Source: Eubacteriales bacterium
GTDB taxonomy: Bacteria; Bacillota; Clostridia; Lachnospirales; Lachnospiraceae
Assembly (NCBI GenBank): GCA_030531555.1
Contig: JAUNNI010000017.1
Location: 1-45,750 of the forward strand
Length of the DNA: 45,750 nt
Direction: 5' to 3'
Shown: one piece after another, positions 24,321-33,111 of the stretch
Numbering within the stretch: the first letter of the stretch is position 1
Layout: each line of letters opens with the position of its first letter
The notes under the pieces: generated by a model
Told to the model about the DNA's origin: nothing
Databases searched by the model: none
The model's input: only the letters and a program-made list of their open reading frames with translations
Program-made: the position numbers and the translations under genes

Positions 24321-25148
24321 ATGAAAATGAAGAAACAACTAACAATCTTAATGGCTCTTCTACTCTGCCTCTCATTATTTACCGCTTGCCAGAATAAAGA
24401 TAAGCCGACACCAGGCACAGAAGCCACGGACACCGAATACTACGGAAATTCCATTAACTTTGTTGATGGCAGCACCAGCTTTGATTTCCCAGTGGAAGAT
24501 TTTGACAAGGAAATCACCCTTCCTGAAAGTAAAAACACAAATCCTGAGGAAGGTACTTTCCAGGGCTGGATCGTGGAAGCCAGTGTTTATCAGCCTGGGG
24601 ACACCATCGTCGCTGATGAAATGACATTTGTTACTGCACTTCGTTCGGATCCAAATGCAGGAACCTTGCTCTGCCTCGATAAAGAAAAAGGAACCTACTT
24701 CTTACAAGCATACTCTGGGGAAATGGAAATTAGTACTCCATATACCGAATTTGATTATGAAGCAACGGAAAAACCTGAGGATGGATCAGAAGATAATTTC
24801 TTTGATTACTGGGTGGATGATGCCGGAAATAAATACGAAGGTTGCGATTCCATCACCATAAAAAATGATGATGTTCTGATTTTAACTTCCGTATACAGCA
24901 CAGATCTTTCCAACGCTTATCGAGTGGATGTCTATTACAATACCGGTGATTCCGAATTGGATCAGGATTATCATCGTTATGTCAAAAAGGGATTCTTCCT
25001 CCCACTTATGCTCATGTTCGAACCAGCAGGATACCACTTTGACGGCTGGTATGACGCCCCAGAAGGTGGCAATTTATTAGCACAGGATATGGATAACTAC
25101 ACGCCTAAGGAAGATACTAAGATCTATGGACATTGGACCAAAAAATAA
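24321..25148 (+). CDS. Lipoprotein with InlB-type (Listeria-Bacteroides) repeats
   Basis: 275 residues from ATG 24321, with AGGAAG 8 nt upstream. A lipoprotein signal peptide (QLTILMALLLCLSLFTAC) places the lipidated Cys at residue 23. The mature protein contains beta-grasp repeats of the InlB B type: an N-terminal one ending EGTFQGWIVEASVYQPGDTIVADEMTF and a clear C-terminal one, GYHFDGWYDAPEGGNLL...YGHWTKK. Such repeats are common in surface-exposed Firmicutes proteins, often for binding or as spacers. The function is unknown. The last 72 nt overlap the 3' end of the convergent lipase-like gene, an unusually long overlap. Confidence 0.82.
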   Translation: MKMKKQLTILMALLLCLSLFTACQNKDKPTPGTEATDTEYYGNSINFVDGSTSFDFPVEDFDKEITLPESKNTNPEEGTFQGWIVEASVYQPGDTIVADEMTFVTALRSDPNAGTLLCLDKEKGTYFLQAYSGEMEISTPYTEFDYEATEKPEDGSEDNFFDYWVDDAGNKYEGCDSITIKNDDVLILTSVYSTDLSNAYRVDVYYNTGDSELDQDYHRYVKKGFFLPLMLMFEPAGYHFDGWYDAPEGGNLLAQDMDNYTPKEDTKIYGHWTKK

Positions 25149-26054
25149 TCCATAAAATCGTTCTTTCTGGAATGGGAAATGATCACTAAAAAGATCACCA
25201 TCATCTACAACATTATAGATTGTTTTATATGCCTTTTTTCCTGGCTTATTATCAAATTTTGGGGTATTAAAGGCATAGGTAAAGCTTTTCACCTTCTTAT
25301 TTTCTTCCATTTTGGCACCAAGGATATTGGCAATCACACCACCTTTGGAATGTCCCGTCAAAAGAACGATGGATTTACGAGCAGGATTTCCGTATTTTTT
25401 CATGAAATTTTCAAGGAATTCATTGGTGCGTTCTGCAGCAATACTCAATCCCTTCTGCTGGTTTTTTTCTGTCCATTCTGGATGTTTACCAGTCAAAGTT
25501 TCATAAGCAGAAGTATCTGCACCTAAATCAAAACAGCTAAGCCAATCTGAAGAAGAAAAACATCCACGGGCAACACATACGAAAATATCATATTTGTTAT
25601 CTACATTTTCATGGGCCAATAAAAAAGTAGAACTATCATTGGTATCATAGGAATATTTCTTTTCTTTATATGTCTCAATATATTCTACCTCGGTAAAGCC
25701 CAGTTTTTTCAAAAGAGTGGTATGGGTATACTGTGAGGCATCTTCTCCATCTACCAACACTCGATTCTGCTTTCCGTTGGCCAGATCTTTATCTCTGAAA
25801 TAAGAATCCGCACAAAGCAATGCGGAAAGACCAGCTATGGTTTTATCATACTTTTTATTGTTGGAATGAATCAAAAGGTCTGGTCCATAAGTAAGCTCCG
25901 TTTTAATTGGCTGACCAGCGCCACCAAAGATTGTTCCCTCGACCGTAACAGGGATTGTTGAAGTCTTTGTATTACTTTTGAATCCTGTTAAACTTCCAAA
26001 GACCAAAACAAAAGCCAAAAGAAAGGCCAGCGTTTTTTTCCATCCTCTCATCAT
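25077..26054 (-). CDS. Secreted lipase-like alpha/beta hydrolase (lipase class 3 type), possibly C-terminally altered
   Basis: 325 residues. A signal-peptide-like N-terminus (RGWKKTLAFLLAFVLVFGSLTGF) indicates export. The nucleophile elbow is GHSKGGVIANILGAKM (Ser within GHSKG), preceded by a strand KSIVLLTG; YNVVDDGDLFSDHFPF carries the likely catalytic Asp region as in class 3 lipases, and a final His would be expected shortly after. The predicted tail (FYGLFFGPMSIDLSIFLRRVVIHILC) is read from DNA that also encodes the C-terminus of the convergent lipoprotein, so it does not look like native lipase sequence. The gene has probably lost its original 3' end. The candidate His in that tail is not persuasive, so activity is doubtful. 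RBS GAGGAGG precedes the ATG. Confidence 0.75.
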   Translation of the reverse strand: MMRGWKKTLAFLLAFVLVFGSLTGFKSNTKTSTIPVTVEGTIFGGAGQPIKTELTYGPDLLIHSNNKKYDKTIAGLSALLCADSYFRDKDLANGKQNRVLVDGEDASQYTHTTLLKKLGFTEVEYIETYKEKKYSYDTNDSSTFLLAHENVDNKYDIFVCVARGCFSSSDWLSCFDLGADTSAYETLTGKHPEWTEKNQQKGLSIAAERTNEFLENFMKKYGNPARKSIVLLTGHSKGGVIANILGAKMEENKKVKSFTYAFNTPKFDNKPGKKAYKTIYNVVDDGDLFSDHFPFQKERFYGLFFGPMSIDLSIFLRRVVIHILC

Positions 26055-26265
26055 TTTCTTTTCCTCCTCTTTCTAAAATAAAAATTTTTAAAATATATAC
26101 TTATTATTACGTTTTCGAAGATAAAAAGTCTACAATTATATATCCTATTTTGATAAAATGAGAAATGAGAATGAGAAATATATTGGTGTAATTATTATCC
26201 CCTTATGTTTCGATTTACGTATATCTATCTATTCTTTGAAAATAATAGTTGCAGGAGGTATGATT

Positions 26266-27180
26266 ATGAATCATCAAAAACGTAGGATAGAGAACACAGA
26301 CTCTTCTGGTTTTGTCCTCTTATCTGATATCATTCCAGATGCTATTTTAGATATACGTTATTATACAACATTCAATTTTCTTGGGGAACGCGTCGATGGA
26401 TATGAAGAACCCGTGGCGCTTATGACCAAAGAGGCAGCTCTTGCCCTTAAAAAGGTAAGTGATGCAGCGATAGAGAAAGGCTACCGTCTCAAAATATTCG
26501 ATACCTATCGTCCACAATGTGCCGTTGATCATTTTGTTCGATGGGCAGATAAAACCCGCGAGCTGGCTATGAAGGATTATTTTTATCCAAATATAAATAA
26601 AGATCGCCTCTTTGATGAGGGATTCGTCGCTTTAAAATCCGGGCATTCTCGTGGATCAACCGTAGACCTTACTCTTTTTGATATGGCTACACAAAAAGAT
26701 ATCGATGTTGGTGGCACATTTGACTACTTCGGAATGCTTTCCTGGGCAGAAAATACAGAATCCATCACGGAGGAACAGGCTGCAAACAGAAAAATGTTAC
26801 GAGAATTGATGATCTCTCATGGATTCCATCCACTGGCAGAGGAATGGTGGCATTTCACTTTGGATAATGAGCCTTATCCTGATACCTATTTTACCTTCCC
26901 GGTAAATTCTCACCAGGTAAAACAGTCCGTAACATTTTCCAGTAAACTGGACAGTGACCCGGAATTCCGTTTACGTTTCTTTGATCTTATGATGAATATG
27001 AATGAAGAAAACAGAAAAACCCTGGAAGAAGCCGCCCAGAAAGTCATTCAGCATTCTTTAACTGAATTCCGTAGTTTTGCTGAAAAAGAAAATGTTACAT
27101 TAGACGAGGAAAAAATAAATACCGCAGTCAATACATTTATACATACCATAAATGGCTTGATCAAAGACGTTGCGAACTAA
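26266..27180 (+). CDS. D-alanyl-D-alanine dipeptidase family protein (VanX/DdpX type)
   Basis: 304 residues from ATG 26266, supported by AGGAGG 7 nt upstream. The zinc dipeptidase motifs are complete: YRP with Arg82, SGHSRGSTVDL with His127 and Asp134, and EEWWHF with Glu193 (catalytic) and His196. Members cleave D-Ala-D-Ala, for wall recycling or as part of glycopeptide resistance. No vanH/vanA/vanS genes are near, so it is more likely a housekeeping or stress enzyme. A C-terminal helical extension of about 90 residues, beyond the usual catalytic domain, is unassigned (DPEFRLRFFDLMMNMN...). No signal peptide. It lies 33 nt upstream of the phosphatase/kinase sensor gene and is probably in the same operon. 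Confidence 0.88.
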   Translation: MNHQKRRIENTDSSGFVLLSDIIPDAILDIRYYTTFNFLGERVDGYEEPVALMTKEAALALKKVSDAAIEKGYRLKIFDTYRPQCAVDHFVRWADKTRELAMKDYFYPNINKDRLFDEGFVALKSGHSRGSTVDLTLFDMATQKDIDVGGTFDYFGMLSWAENTESITEEQAANRKMLRELMISHGFHPLAEEWWHFTLDNEPYPDTYFTFPVNSHQVKQSVTFSSKLDSDPEFRLRFFDLMMNMNEENRKTLEEAAQKVIQHSLTEFRSFAEKENVTLDEEKINTAVNTFIHTINGLIKDVAN

Positions 27181-27213
27181 GAAATGATTACATAAAACAT
27201 GGGGGATTGAAGA

Positions 27214-30042
27214 ATGAATGCATACATAAAACTTGGAATTACCGCTTTGCTCCCTGTCATCCTTTCTGTCATATTCTACCTCTTAGATCGAAAGAGTAGA
27301 TTTCGACAAATCGATGACCGAAGCAAACAAATCATATGGGGAATCTCATTTGGTCTTCTTGCTATTGTCGGCAATGAATGGAGTATCGCCATAGATGGCG
27401 CTCTTGTTAATTGCCGCGATGCTGCTGTTATTTCTGCCGGACTGTTTTTCGGGGGGCCTGCAGGTATTATCGCCGGTGTGATCGGTGGTGTAGAACGTTG
27501 GATCGCTGTGGCCTGGGGTGCAGGCTATTACACACGACTTGCCTGTAGTGTTTCCACCATTTTAGCCGGTATTTTCTCAGCAGCGCTTAGAAAACACATG
27601 TTCCAAAACCAAAAACCTAGCTGGCCACTGTCTGCAGGTGTAGGGCTTGTCTTTGAAGTGTTCCATCTTACTATGGTATTCCTTACCAATTTGGATACTC
27701 CAAATCGATGCATGGATATTATTCGAGCATGTACCGGACCAATGATCATTGGCAATACTCTTTCTGTCATGTTCTCATCCTTAATCCTATATATTTTAAT
27801 GCTGCGACAAGGTGAGCTTAAAAAAGAGAACAACCAGCCACTTCCAATCTCAAAATCGATTCAAAGATGGTTATTGGGAGCCATTATCACTGCTTTTGTT
27901 GCCACAACAAGCTTTCTCTGGGTCCTTCAGACTCAGACAGCCTATCTACAGGGCAACAAATTACTGACTATGGCACTGGATGAAACAATAGCAGATATTC
28001 AAGATACTTCAGATGCCCATCTATTATTAATTGCAAAACGACTGAAAGAAAATATTAAAACAGACGAAGATTATGATAATCTGGCTGCTGTGGCAAAAAG
28101 CCACGGGATTGCTGAGATTAATATCATAAACAGCGAAGGAATCATCGTGAAAAGTACCAACGAAAGTTTTATCGGATATGATATGGCATCCGGTTCCCAA
28201 TCCTCCGAATTCTTATGTCTTTTAAAAGATCAGGAAACCTTCGTTCAGCCTTATGGTACTATCTCAATCAATTCCCATATTTCCCGTAAATATGCCGGAA
28301 TCAAATACAAAGATGGATTTATCCAGGTTGGTTATGACGCCAACCAATTCCAGGTCAATATCGCGCAAGATATCATCAATATTACAAAAAACAGACACGT
28401 AGGGCAAACTGGTCGTGTTCTGATCACTGATCAAAATAATACGATTGTTAGTGCCCCTGGCGATATGAGCTTATTATCTGTGCAGGAAATCGTAAGCAAT
28501 GAATATCTTCCTATCGAAGATATGACACTCCATTTAGAAGTAAATGATTGCAGATATTGGATTCGTCATAGCTCCGTTGAAGGATATACCATTATTTCTG
28601 TATTACCTGAAGACGAAGTAATGCAAATGAAAGACATGTCTTTGTACATCAATAGCTTCCTTGAAGTCCTTATCTTTGCATTACTGTTTGGATTAATCTA
28701 CATTTTGATCAATCATTTTGTAGTAAATAAAGTCCAGCGCATTAACACTTCATTAACCAAGATTGCCAGCGGAGATTTGGATGAAGTCGTCGATGAAAGA
28801 AGCAACAAAGAATTCTCCTCCCTCTCCGATGATATTAACTCAACGGTAAACACCTTGAAACAATACATCGATGAAGCATCCAAACGACTGGATCAGGAAC
28901 TGGAATTGGCGAAAAATATTCAGATATCCGCCCTTCCAAGTGTCTTCCCAGCTTTTCCAAAAAGAAAAGATCTCGACATATTTGCTTCTATGGATGCTGC
29001 CAAATTAGTCGGCGGAGATTTCTATGACTTCTATATGACAAACAACGATATCCTAAACTTCCTTGTGGCAGACGTATCTGGCAAAGGAATTCCGGCAGCC
29101 ATGTTTATGATGCGTGCAAAAACTGAACTGAAAAGTCTGACAGAGGCAGACTTAAGCCTGGCCGATATCTTTACCCGAGGCAATAACAATCTCTGTCAGG
29201 GAAATGACGCCGGTATGTTCGTTACCGTATGGCAAGGTGCCATCAATCTCACAACCGGTCTCGTTCAGTATGCCAACGCAGGACATAACCCTCCAGTGGT
29301 TCGCCACGGAGATGGAAACTTCGAATTCCTGAAAACTCGCCCTGGATTTATCCTGGCTGGTATGGATGGAATCCAATACAAAACGCAGGAACTTCAGTTA
29401 TCTCCTGGAGACATCATTTACCTCTACACCGATGGTGTCACAGAAGCCATGAACTCTTCCAAAGAGCTTTACGGAAATGACAGATTACTTAACGCCCTCA
29501 ATCATGCAAGCTTTGAAAATATGCAGGAGCTTTGCCAGTGTGTAAAATTCGATGTTGATGCATTTGTTGGGGATGCGCCACAATTTGATGATATTACTAT
29601 GGTAGCCTTTCAGTATATCGGCCTTCCTCCGGTTCCTTCCATTCATTTTGAAGAAGCAAATATCGATGATATCCAAAAAGTAACCGAATTTGTGGAAAAA
29701 GAGCTGAAAACAATGGGTTGCCCAAGAAAATCCATCATTCAGATCAAGGTAGCCATCGATGAAATATTCAGTAATATCCTCCACTATGGCTATCCAAACA
29801 AGAAAGGACCGGTTACGGTAGATGTTATTGAACGTGAAGATCCACATTCCGTATACATCCGCTTCTCTGACCATGGAATTCCATATAATCCAATCAAGGC
29901 AGAAGACCCAGATGTCACTCTTTCCGCAGAAGAACGAGAAATCGGTGGTCTCGGTATCTATCTGGTGAAACAATCCATGGATGATATGAAGTACAAATAT
30001 GAAAACGGACAGAATATCCTCACGATCCAGAAAATTATTTAA
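27214..30042 (+). CDS. Membrane sensor with LytS-type helices, Cache-like domain, HAMP, SpoIIE-type PP2C phosphatase and RsbW-like kinase domain
   Basis: 942 residues. Residues 1-200 form a 5TMR_LYT-type membrane unit (NCRDAAVISAGLFFGGPAG, GGVERW). A further helix near 212-232, an extracytoplasmic Cache-like sensor to about 485, a helix near 490-515 and a HAMP linker (RINTSLTKIASGDLDEVVDE) follow. The phosphatase at about 585-790 has LVGGDFYDF (metal-binding Asp602), VADVSGKGIPAAMFM and the FDDITMVAF end motif. The last ~140 residues are an HATPase of the anti-sigma-factor kinase type: IKVAIDEIFSNILHYGY (N box), DHGIPYNP and GGLGIYLVKQ. It holds both opposing activities of a partner switch, acting on a STAS protein such as the next gene. 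It starts after GGGGGAT. No sigma factor is nearby. Confidence 0.9.
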   Translation: MNAYIKLGITALLPVILSVIFYLLDRKSRFRQIDDRSKQIIWGISFGLLAIVGNEWSIAIDGALVNCRDAAVISAGLFFGGPAGIIAGVIGGVERWIAVAWGAGYYTRLACSVSTILAGIFSAALRKHMFQNQKPSWPLSAGVGLVFEVFHLTMVFLTNLDTPNRCMDIIRACTGPMIIGNTLSVMFSSLILYILMLRQGELKKENNQPLPISKSIQRWLLGAIITAFVATTSFLWVLQTQTAYLQGNKLLTMALDETIADIQDTSDAHLLLIAKRLKENIKTDEDYDNLAAVAKSHGIAEINIINSEGIIVKSTNESFIGYDMASGSQSSEFLCLLKDQETFVQPYGTISINSHISRKYAGIKYKDGFIQVGYDANQFQVNIAQDIINITKNRHVGQTGRVLITDQNNTIVSAPGDMSLLSVQEIVSNEYLPIEDMTLHLEVNDCRYWIRHSSVEGYTIISVLPEDEVMQMKDMSLYINSFLEVLIFALLFGLIYILINHFVVNKVQRINTSLTKIASGDLDEVVDERSNKEFSSLSDDINSTVNTLKQYIDEASKRLDQELELAKNIQISALPSVFPAFPKRKDLDIFASMDAAKLVGGDFYDFYMTNNDILNFLVADVSGKGIPAAMFMMRAKTELKSLTEADLSLADIFTRGNNNLCQGNDAGMFVTVWQGAINLTTGLVQYANAGHNPPVVRHGDGNFEFLKTRPGFILAGMDGIQYKTQELQLSPGDIIYLYTDGVTEAMNSSKELYGNDRLLNALNHASFENMQELCQCVKFDVDAFVGDAPQFDDITMVAFQYIGLPPVPSIHFEEANIDDIQKVTEFVEKELKTMGCPRKSIIQIKVAIDEIFSNILHYGYPNKKGPVTVDVIEREDPHSVYIRFSDHGIPYNPIKAEDPDVTLSAEEREIGGLGIYLVKQSMDDMKYKYENGQNILTIQKII

Positions 30043-30112
30043 ATGTTCAAAATAGTCATTGGATGTTACAATACAATAAGGATTTGATCGATTGAAAAAG
30101 GAGAAATAAATC

Positions 30113-31264
30113 ATGAAAAATTATGTTGAAGACGGAACACTCATTATCTCTTTACAGGGAAATGTTGATACAAGCAATGCAGAAGCAGTTGAAAAAGAAT
30201 TAAATGATATCGTAGCTGCAGTGGCACACCAGGAGATCACTCTGGATATTGAAGATGTTGAGTACATTTCATCCGCCGGACTCCGTGTTATCTTAAGATT
30301 ATTAAAAGCAGAACATGATGTAAAGATCATCAATGCTTCTTCCGATGTTTACGAAATTCTGGATATGACCGGATTTACTTCCATGATGGATGTCTCCAAA
30401 GCATATCGTAAGCTTTCCGTTGACGGATGTGATATCATCGGAAAAGGTTCCAACGGAACCGTATATCGCTATTCCGAAGATATCGTTATTAAGGTTTATC
30501 ACAACAATGATGCCCTTCCAGATATCCACAGAGAACGTGAACTGGCAAGAACCGCTTTCATCCTTGGTGTTAATACCGCTATTCCTTACGATGTAGTAAA
30601 AGTTGATGATAAATACGGTTCTGTATTCGAGCTCTTAAGCGCAAAATCTCTGACAAAACTCATTCAGGAAAACCCAGATAAAAAGGAAGAATACGTACAT
30701 ATCTTCACAGATATGCTGAAAAGCATTCATAAAACACATGTTAAAGCTGGCATCCTTCCTAGTATCAGAGAAACCTATCTGGATTATGCAAATTTCTTAA
30801 AAGATCACCTCGAAGCAGCTTATGCGGATAAGTTATATAAACTGATTGAAGCTGTTCCAGAAGCAGATACCATGATTCACGGCGATTACCACACAAACAA
30901 CGTTCACTATGCCAATAATGAATCCATCCTCATCGATATGGATACCTTAGCAGTGGGCAATCCTGTTTTTGAATTCGCCAGCATCTTTAATGCTTACCAC
31001 GGTTTTGCTTTGATTAATCCAAATGCTATTTTTGAATTCCTTGGCATGGATTCCGACCTTTGTGATTATACCTATGACCAGCTGATGAAAGAATACTTCG
31101 CTACGGATGATTACAGCATCTACGACGATCGTTGCCAGTTACTTGGTTATACTCGTCTGCTTCGCCGTACAATTCGCAGACAGCCAGAGTTAACAGATAA
31201 GATTGAACAGATGAAGGGTATCATTTACGAACTGTTAGATCGTACGGATTCCCTTGCAATGTAA
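30113..31264 (+). CDS. STAS domain (anti-sigma-factor antagonist) fused to an aminoglycoside-phosphotransferase-like kinase domain
   Basis: 383 residues. Residues 1-100 are a SpoIIAA/RsbV-type STAS domain, with the phospho-acceptor region YISSAGLRVI (Ser53/Ser54). From about residue 108 a protein-kinase-like fold of the APH type follows: IGKGSNGTVYRYSEDIVIKVY (nucleotide loop and Lys), IHGDYHTNNV (His256-Gly257-Asp258, catalytic) and LIDMDTL (Asp275/Asp277, metal). A STAS domain linked to this kinase is unusual: the upstream protein could switch its phosphorylation state, and the kinase would be the output rather than a sigma factor (inference). It lies 70 nt after that gene and shares its strand. 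The Shine-Dalgarno is AAAGGAG. The kinase substrate is unknown. A strong palindromic terminator follows. Confidence 0.88.
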   Translation: MKNYVEDGTLIISLQGNVDTSNAEAVEKELNDIVAAVAHQEITLDIEDVEYISSAGLRVILRLLKAEHDVKIINASSDVYEILDMTGFTSMMDVSKAYRKLSVDGCDIIGKGSNGTVYRYSEDIVIKVYHNNDALPDIHRERELARTAFILGVNTAIPYDVVKVDDKYGSVFELLSAKSLTKLIQENPDKKEEYVHIFTDMLKSIHKTHVKAGILPSIRETYLDYANFLKDHLEAAYADKLYKLIEAVPEADTMIHGDYHTNNVHYANNESILIDMDTLAVGNPVFEFASIFNAYHGFALINPNAIFEFLGMDSDLCDYTYDQLMKEYFATDDYSIYDDRCQLLGYTRLLRRTIRRQPELTDKIEQMKGIIYELLDRTDSLAM

Positions 31265-31279
31265 AAAGCGCAAATGCGC

Positions 31280-31323
31280 AAAAAGAAATGTCACAGTAAC
31301 GCGTTACTGTGACATTTCTTTTT
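31280..31323. terminator. 44-nt perfect palindrome, bidirectional terminator
   Basis: The palindrome is centred on ACGCGT, with arms of 22 nt (right arm CGTTACTGTGACATTTCTTT plus TT). It has A-rich left and T-rich right ends, so it can stop both the STAS-kinase gene and the convergent pspC gene. A smaller GCGCAAATGCGC hairpin lies just before it. Confidence 0.85.
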
Positions 31324-31334
31324 ATAAAACATAT

Positions 31335-31535
31335 TTAATAAATATCTGGATAATCATTTTTAGGAATAATAATCGCTGCTGCAATATAAGCTAACAAACC
31401 AATTCCTGTTGTCAAGCTTAATAACACTGCTCCAAGTCTTACTAATGTAGGATCAATATCGAAGTATTCTGCGATACCGCCACATACACCACAGATCATT
31501 TTGTTTTCTACAGATTTGTATAATCTCTTTTCCAT
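31335..31535 (-). CDS. PspC domain-containing protein
   Basis: 66 residues. The start MEKRLYKS is supported by AGAGG 9 nt upstream; the frame is open further but has no such site. The N-terminal motif NKMICGVCGGIAEYFDIDPTLVRL is diagnostic of PspC, followed by one hydrophobic segment (AVLLSLTTGIGLLAYIAAAIII) and a short polar tail. PspC proteins link to envelope-stress responses; in Firmicutes they are often single small proteins of unknown partner. It is convergent to the STAS-kinase gene. Whether it senses membrane stress here cannot be seen. Confidence 0.92.
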   Translation of the reverse strand: MEKRLYKSVENKMICGVCGGIAEYFDIDPTLVRLGAVLLSLTTGIGLLAYIAAAIIIPKNDYPDIY

Positions 31536-31709
31536 AACGTAATACCTCTTTATTTCTTTCGTTTTTGTTAATACTATCTTACCAAAAATTCCTATCTTAA
31601 AAAACCCATAATTCAATCAAATAAAGTATCTTAATTCACTTTTTCCTAGGAATAGAACATGCAAAAGTCTCACTATGCTATAATGAAGATGGGAAACACA
31701 CTAGAAGAT

Positions 31710-31747
31710 TAAATATAAACACGAGGGATTTTAAATAATTCCTCGTG
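31710..31747 (-). terminator. Terminator of the second MATE gene
   Basis: CACGAGG (31720-31726) and CCTCGTG (31741-31747) form a 7-bp stem whose loop holds the gene's stop codon. Read leftward the tail is TTTATATTTA. Confidence 0.6.
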
Positions 31748-33077
31748 CTTTCTTTTTAAGTGATATATAAAATCCAATACAGATTAAAATTGATAAAAAT
31801 GACCCGATCGGCGCTGCCAGCCCCATCGGATAGAGGGTATCGGCAAAAAGCTTACTTGCAAGATAAGCACCTGGTACGCGGATGAATACCACAGAAATAA
31901 TATTGTGGATAAATGAAATCTCGGATCTCTGAATTCCACAAAAATATCCGCTAAAGCAGAAATGAACCGCTGCCAGCATACAATCAATCGTATAGGCTCT
32001 CAGATATCCACTTGCCTTTAGCAGGATTTCAGGCTCTCTGCGGAAGATTCCAATCAAAGGCTCTGGAAGGAACTGTCCGCATAGGAAACAGAGAAATCCC
32101 CAGGAAACGGTAACAAACAAACCAAACCGCAGACAGTCTTTGGCTCGGTCCCAGCGTCCGGCGCCGACATTTTGCGCCGTAACCGCAGAAATTGCTGACA
32201 AGAAGGCAGATGGAACGAGAAAAAGAAAACAGATAATCTTCTCTACGATTCCAACACTCACCGAATCAATGAGTCCACGACTATTAGCAATAACCGTGAT
32301 TACAAGAAAGGCAATCTGAATCAGCCCATCCTGCATGGCAATTGGAAAACCAACTTTTAAGATGGAGCGAATTGCGCTGATTTCAGGAAGAAAATCCTCC
32401 TTTTCAATACGAAATCCAATTCCCCTCTTTTTAAGATAAGCCAAGGAAATCACAACACTGCACGCCTGCCCAATGATCGTACCAAAAGCCGCGCCAGATG
32501 CTCCCATTCCAAAACTTCCGATAAAAAGAAAATCAATCACAATATTTACAATACAGGCAATGAAGACGAAAACCAGTGGACTCTTAGAATCCCCAATTCC
32601 GCGATATATGCTACTAATAACATTGTATGCAATAATAAATGGAATGCCGGCAAAGCATATTTGAAGATAACGGGTAGTTTCCTGCACGGCTTCCGCCGGA
32701 GTCATGAGGATGGATACCACATTTCCTGTGAAAATGGATAAAATCAAGGTTAAAACTGCTGCCAGCCCGGCAAAAAGAATTACGGTATTTCCTGTAATCT
32801 TTCTGGCCCGCACATCATCCTTGGAGCCAATACAATGTCCGATTCCCACAGTGGTTCCCATGGCCAGACCAACGATCATTACTGTCATCATATGCGTTGC
32901 CTGGCTACCGATGGACACGGCAGTGGATGTTTCAGATCCATTATAAAGTCCAACGACAAACATGTCTGCCAGTCCATAAAATGTTTGAAGAAAACACGAC
33001 AGAAGATAAGGTAAAACAAAGCGAAGCATGGTTTTCTGTATGTTCCCGGTGGTTAAATCATAAGTTTTTTGTTTCAT
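31731..33077 (-). CDS. MATE family efflux transporter (second copy type)
   Basis: 448 residues with about 12 helices. Family motifs are TIQ/NIQKTMLRFVLPYLL at the N-terminus, FYGLADMFVVGLYNG after the first helix and VTAQNVGAGRWDRAKD at the start of the second half. It differs clearly from the exporter at 5576-6940 and is not a recent duplicate. It probably exports a drug or metabolite using an ion gradient. RBS AAAGGA precedes ATG 33077, and its upstream neighbour on the same strand (metallophosphoesterase) ends 34 nt before, so the two may be cotranscribed. Confidence 0.93.
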   Translation of the reverse strand: MKQKTYDLTTGNIQKTMLRFVLPYLLSCFLQTFYGLADMFVVGLYNGSETSTAVSIGSQATHMMTVMIVGLAMGTTVGIGHCIGSKDDVRARKITGNTVILFAGLAAVLTLILSIFTGNVVSILMTPAEAVQETTRYLQICFAGIPFIIAYNVISSIYRGIGDSKSPLVFVFIACIVNIVIDFLFIGSFGMGASGAAFGTIIGQACSVVISLAYLKKRGIGFRIEKEDFLPEISAIRSILKVGFPIAMQDGLIQIAFLVITVIANSRGLIDSVSVGIVEKIICFLFLVPSAFLSAISAVTAQNVGAGRWDRAKDCLRFGLFVTVSWGFLCFLCGQFLPEPLIGIFRREPEILLKASGYLRAYTIDCMLAAVHFCFSGYFCGIQRSEISFIHNIISVVFIRVPGAYLASKLFADTLYPMGLAAPIGSFLSILICIGFYISLKKKARGII

Positions 33078-33111
33078 TTATTCATTCCTTTAATTTTCAT
33101 AAAGTACCTTT

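Noticed and set aside
26266-27180. A vancomycin-resistance cluster
   Set aside because: Only the VanX-like gene is present; no ligase, dehydrogenase or VanRS-type regulators are nearby.
29485-30114. A 209-codon leftward frame
   Set aside because: It is antisense to the HATPase region of the sensor gene, whose motifs are unmistakable.
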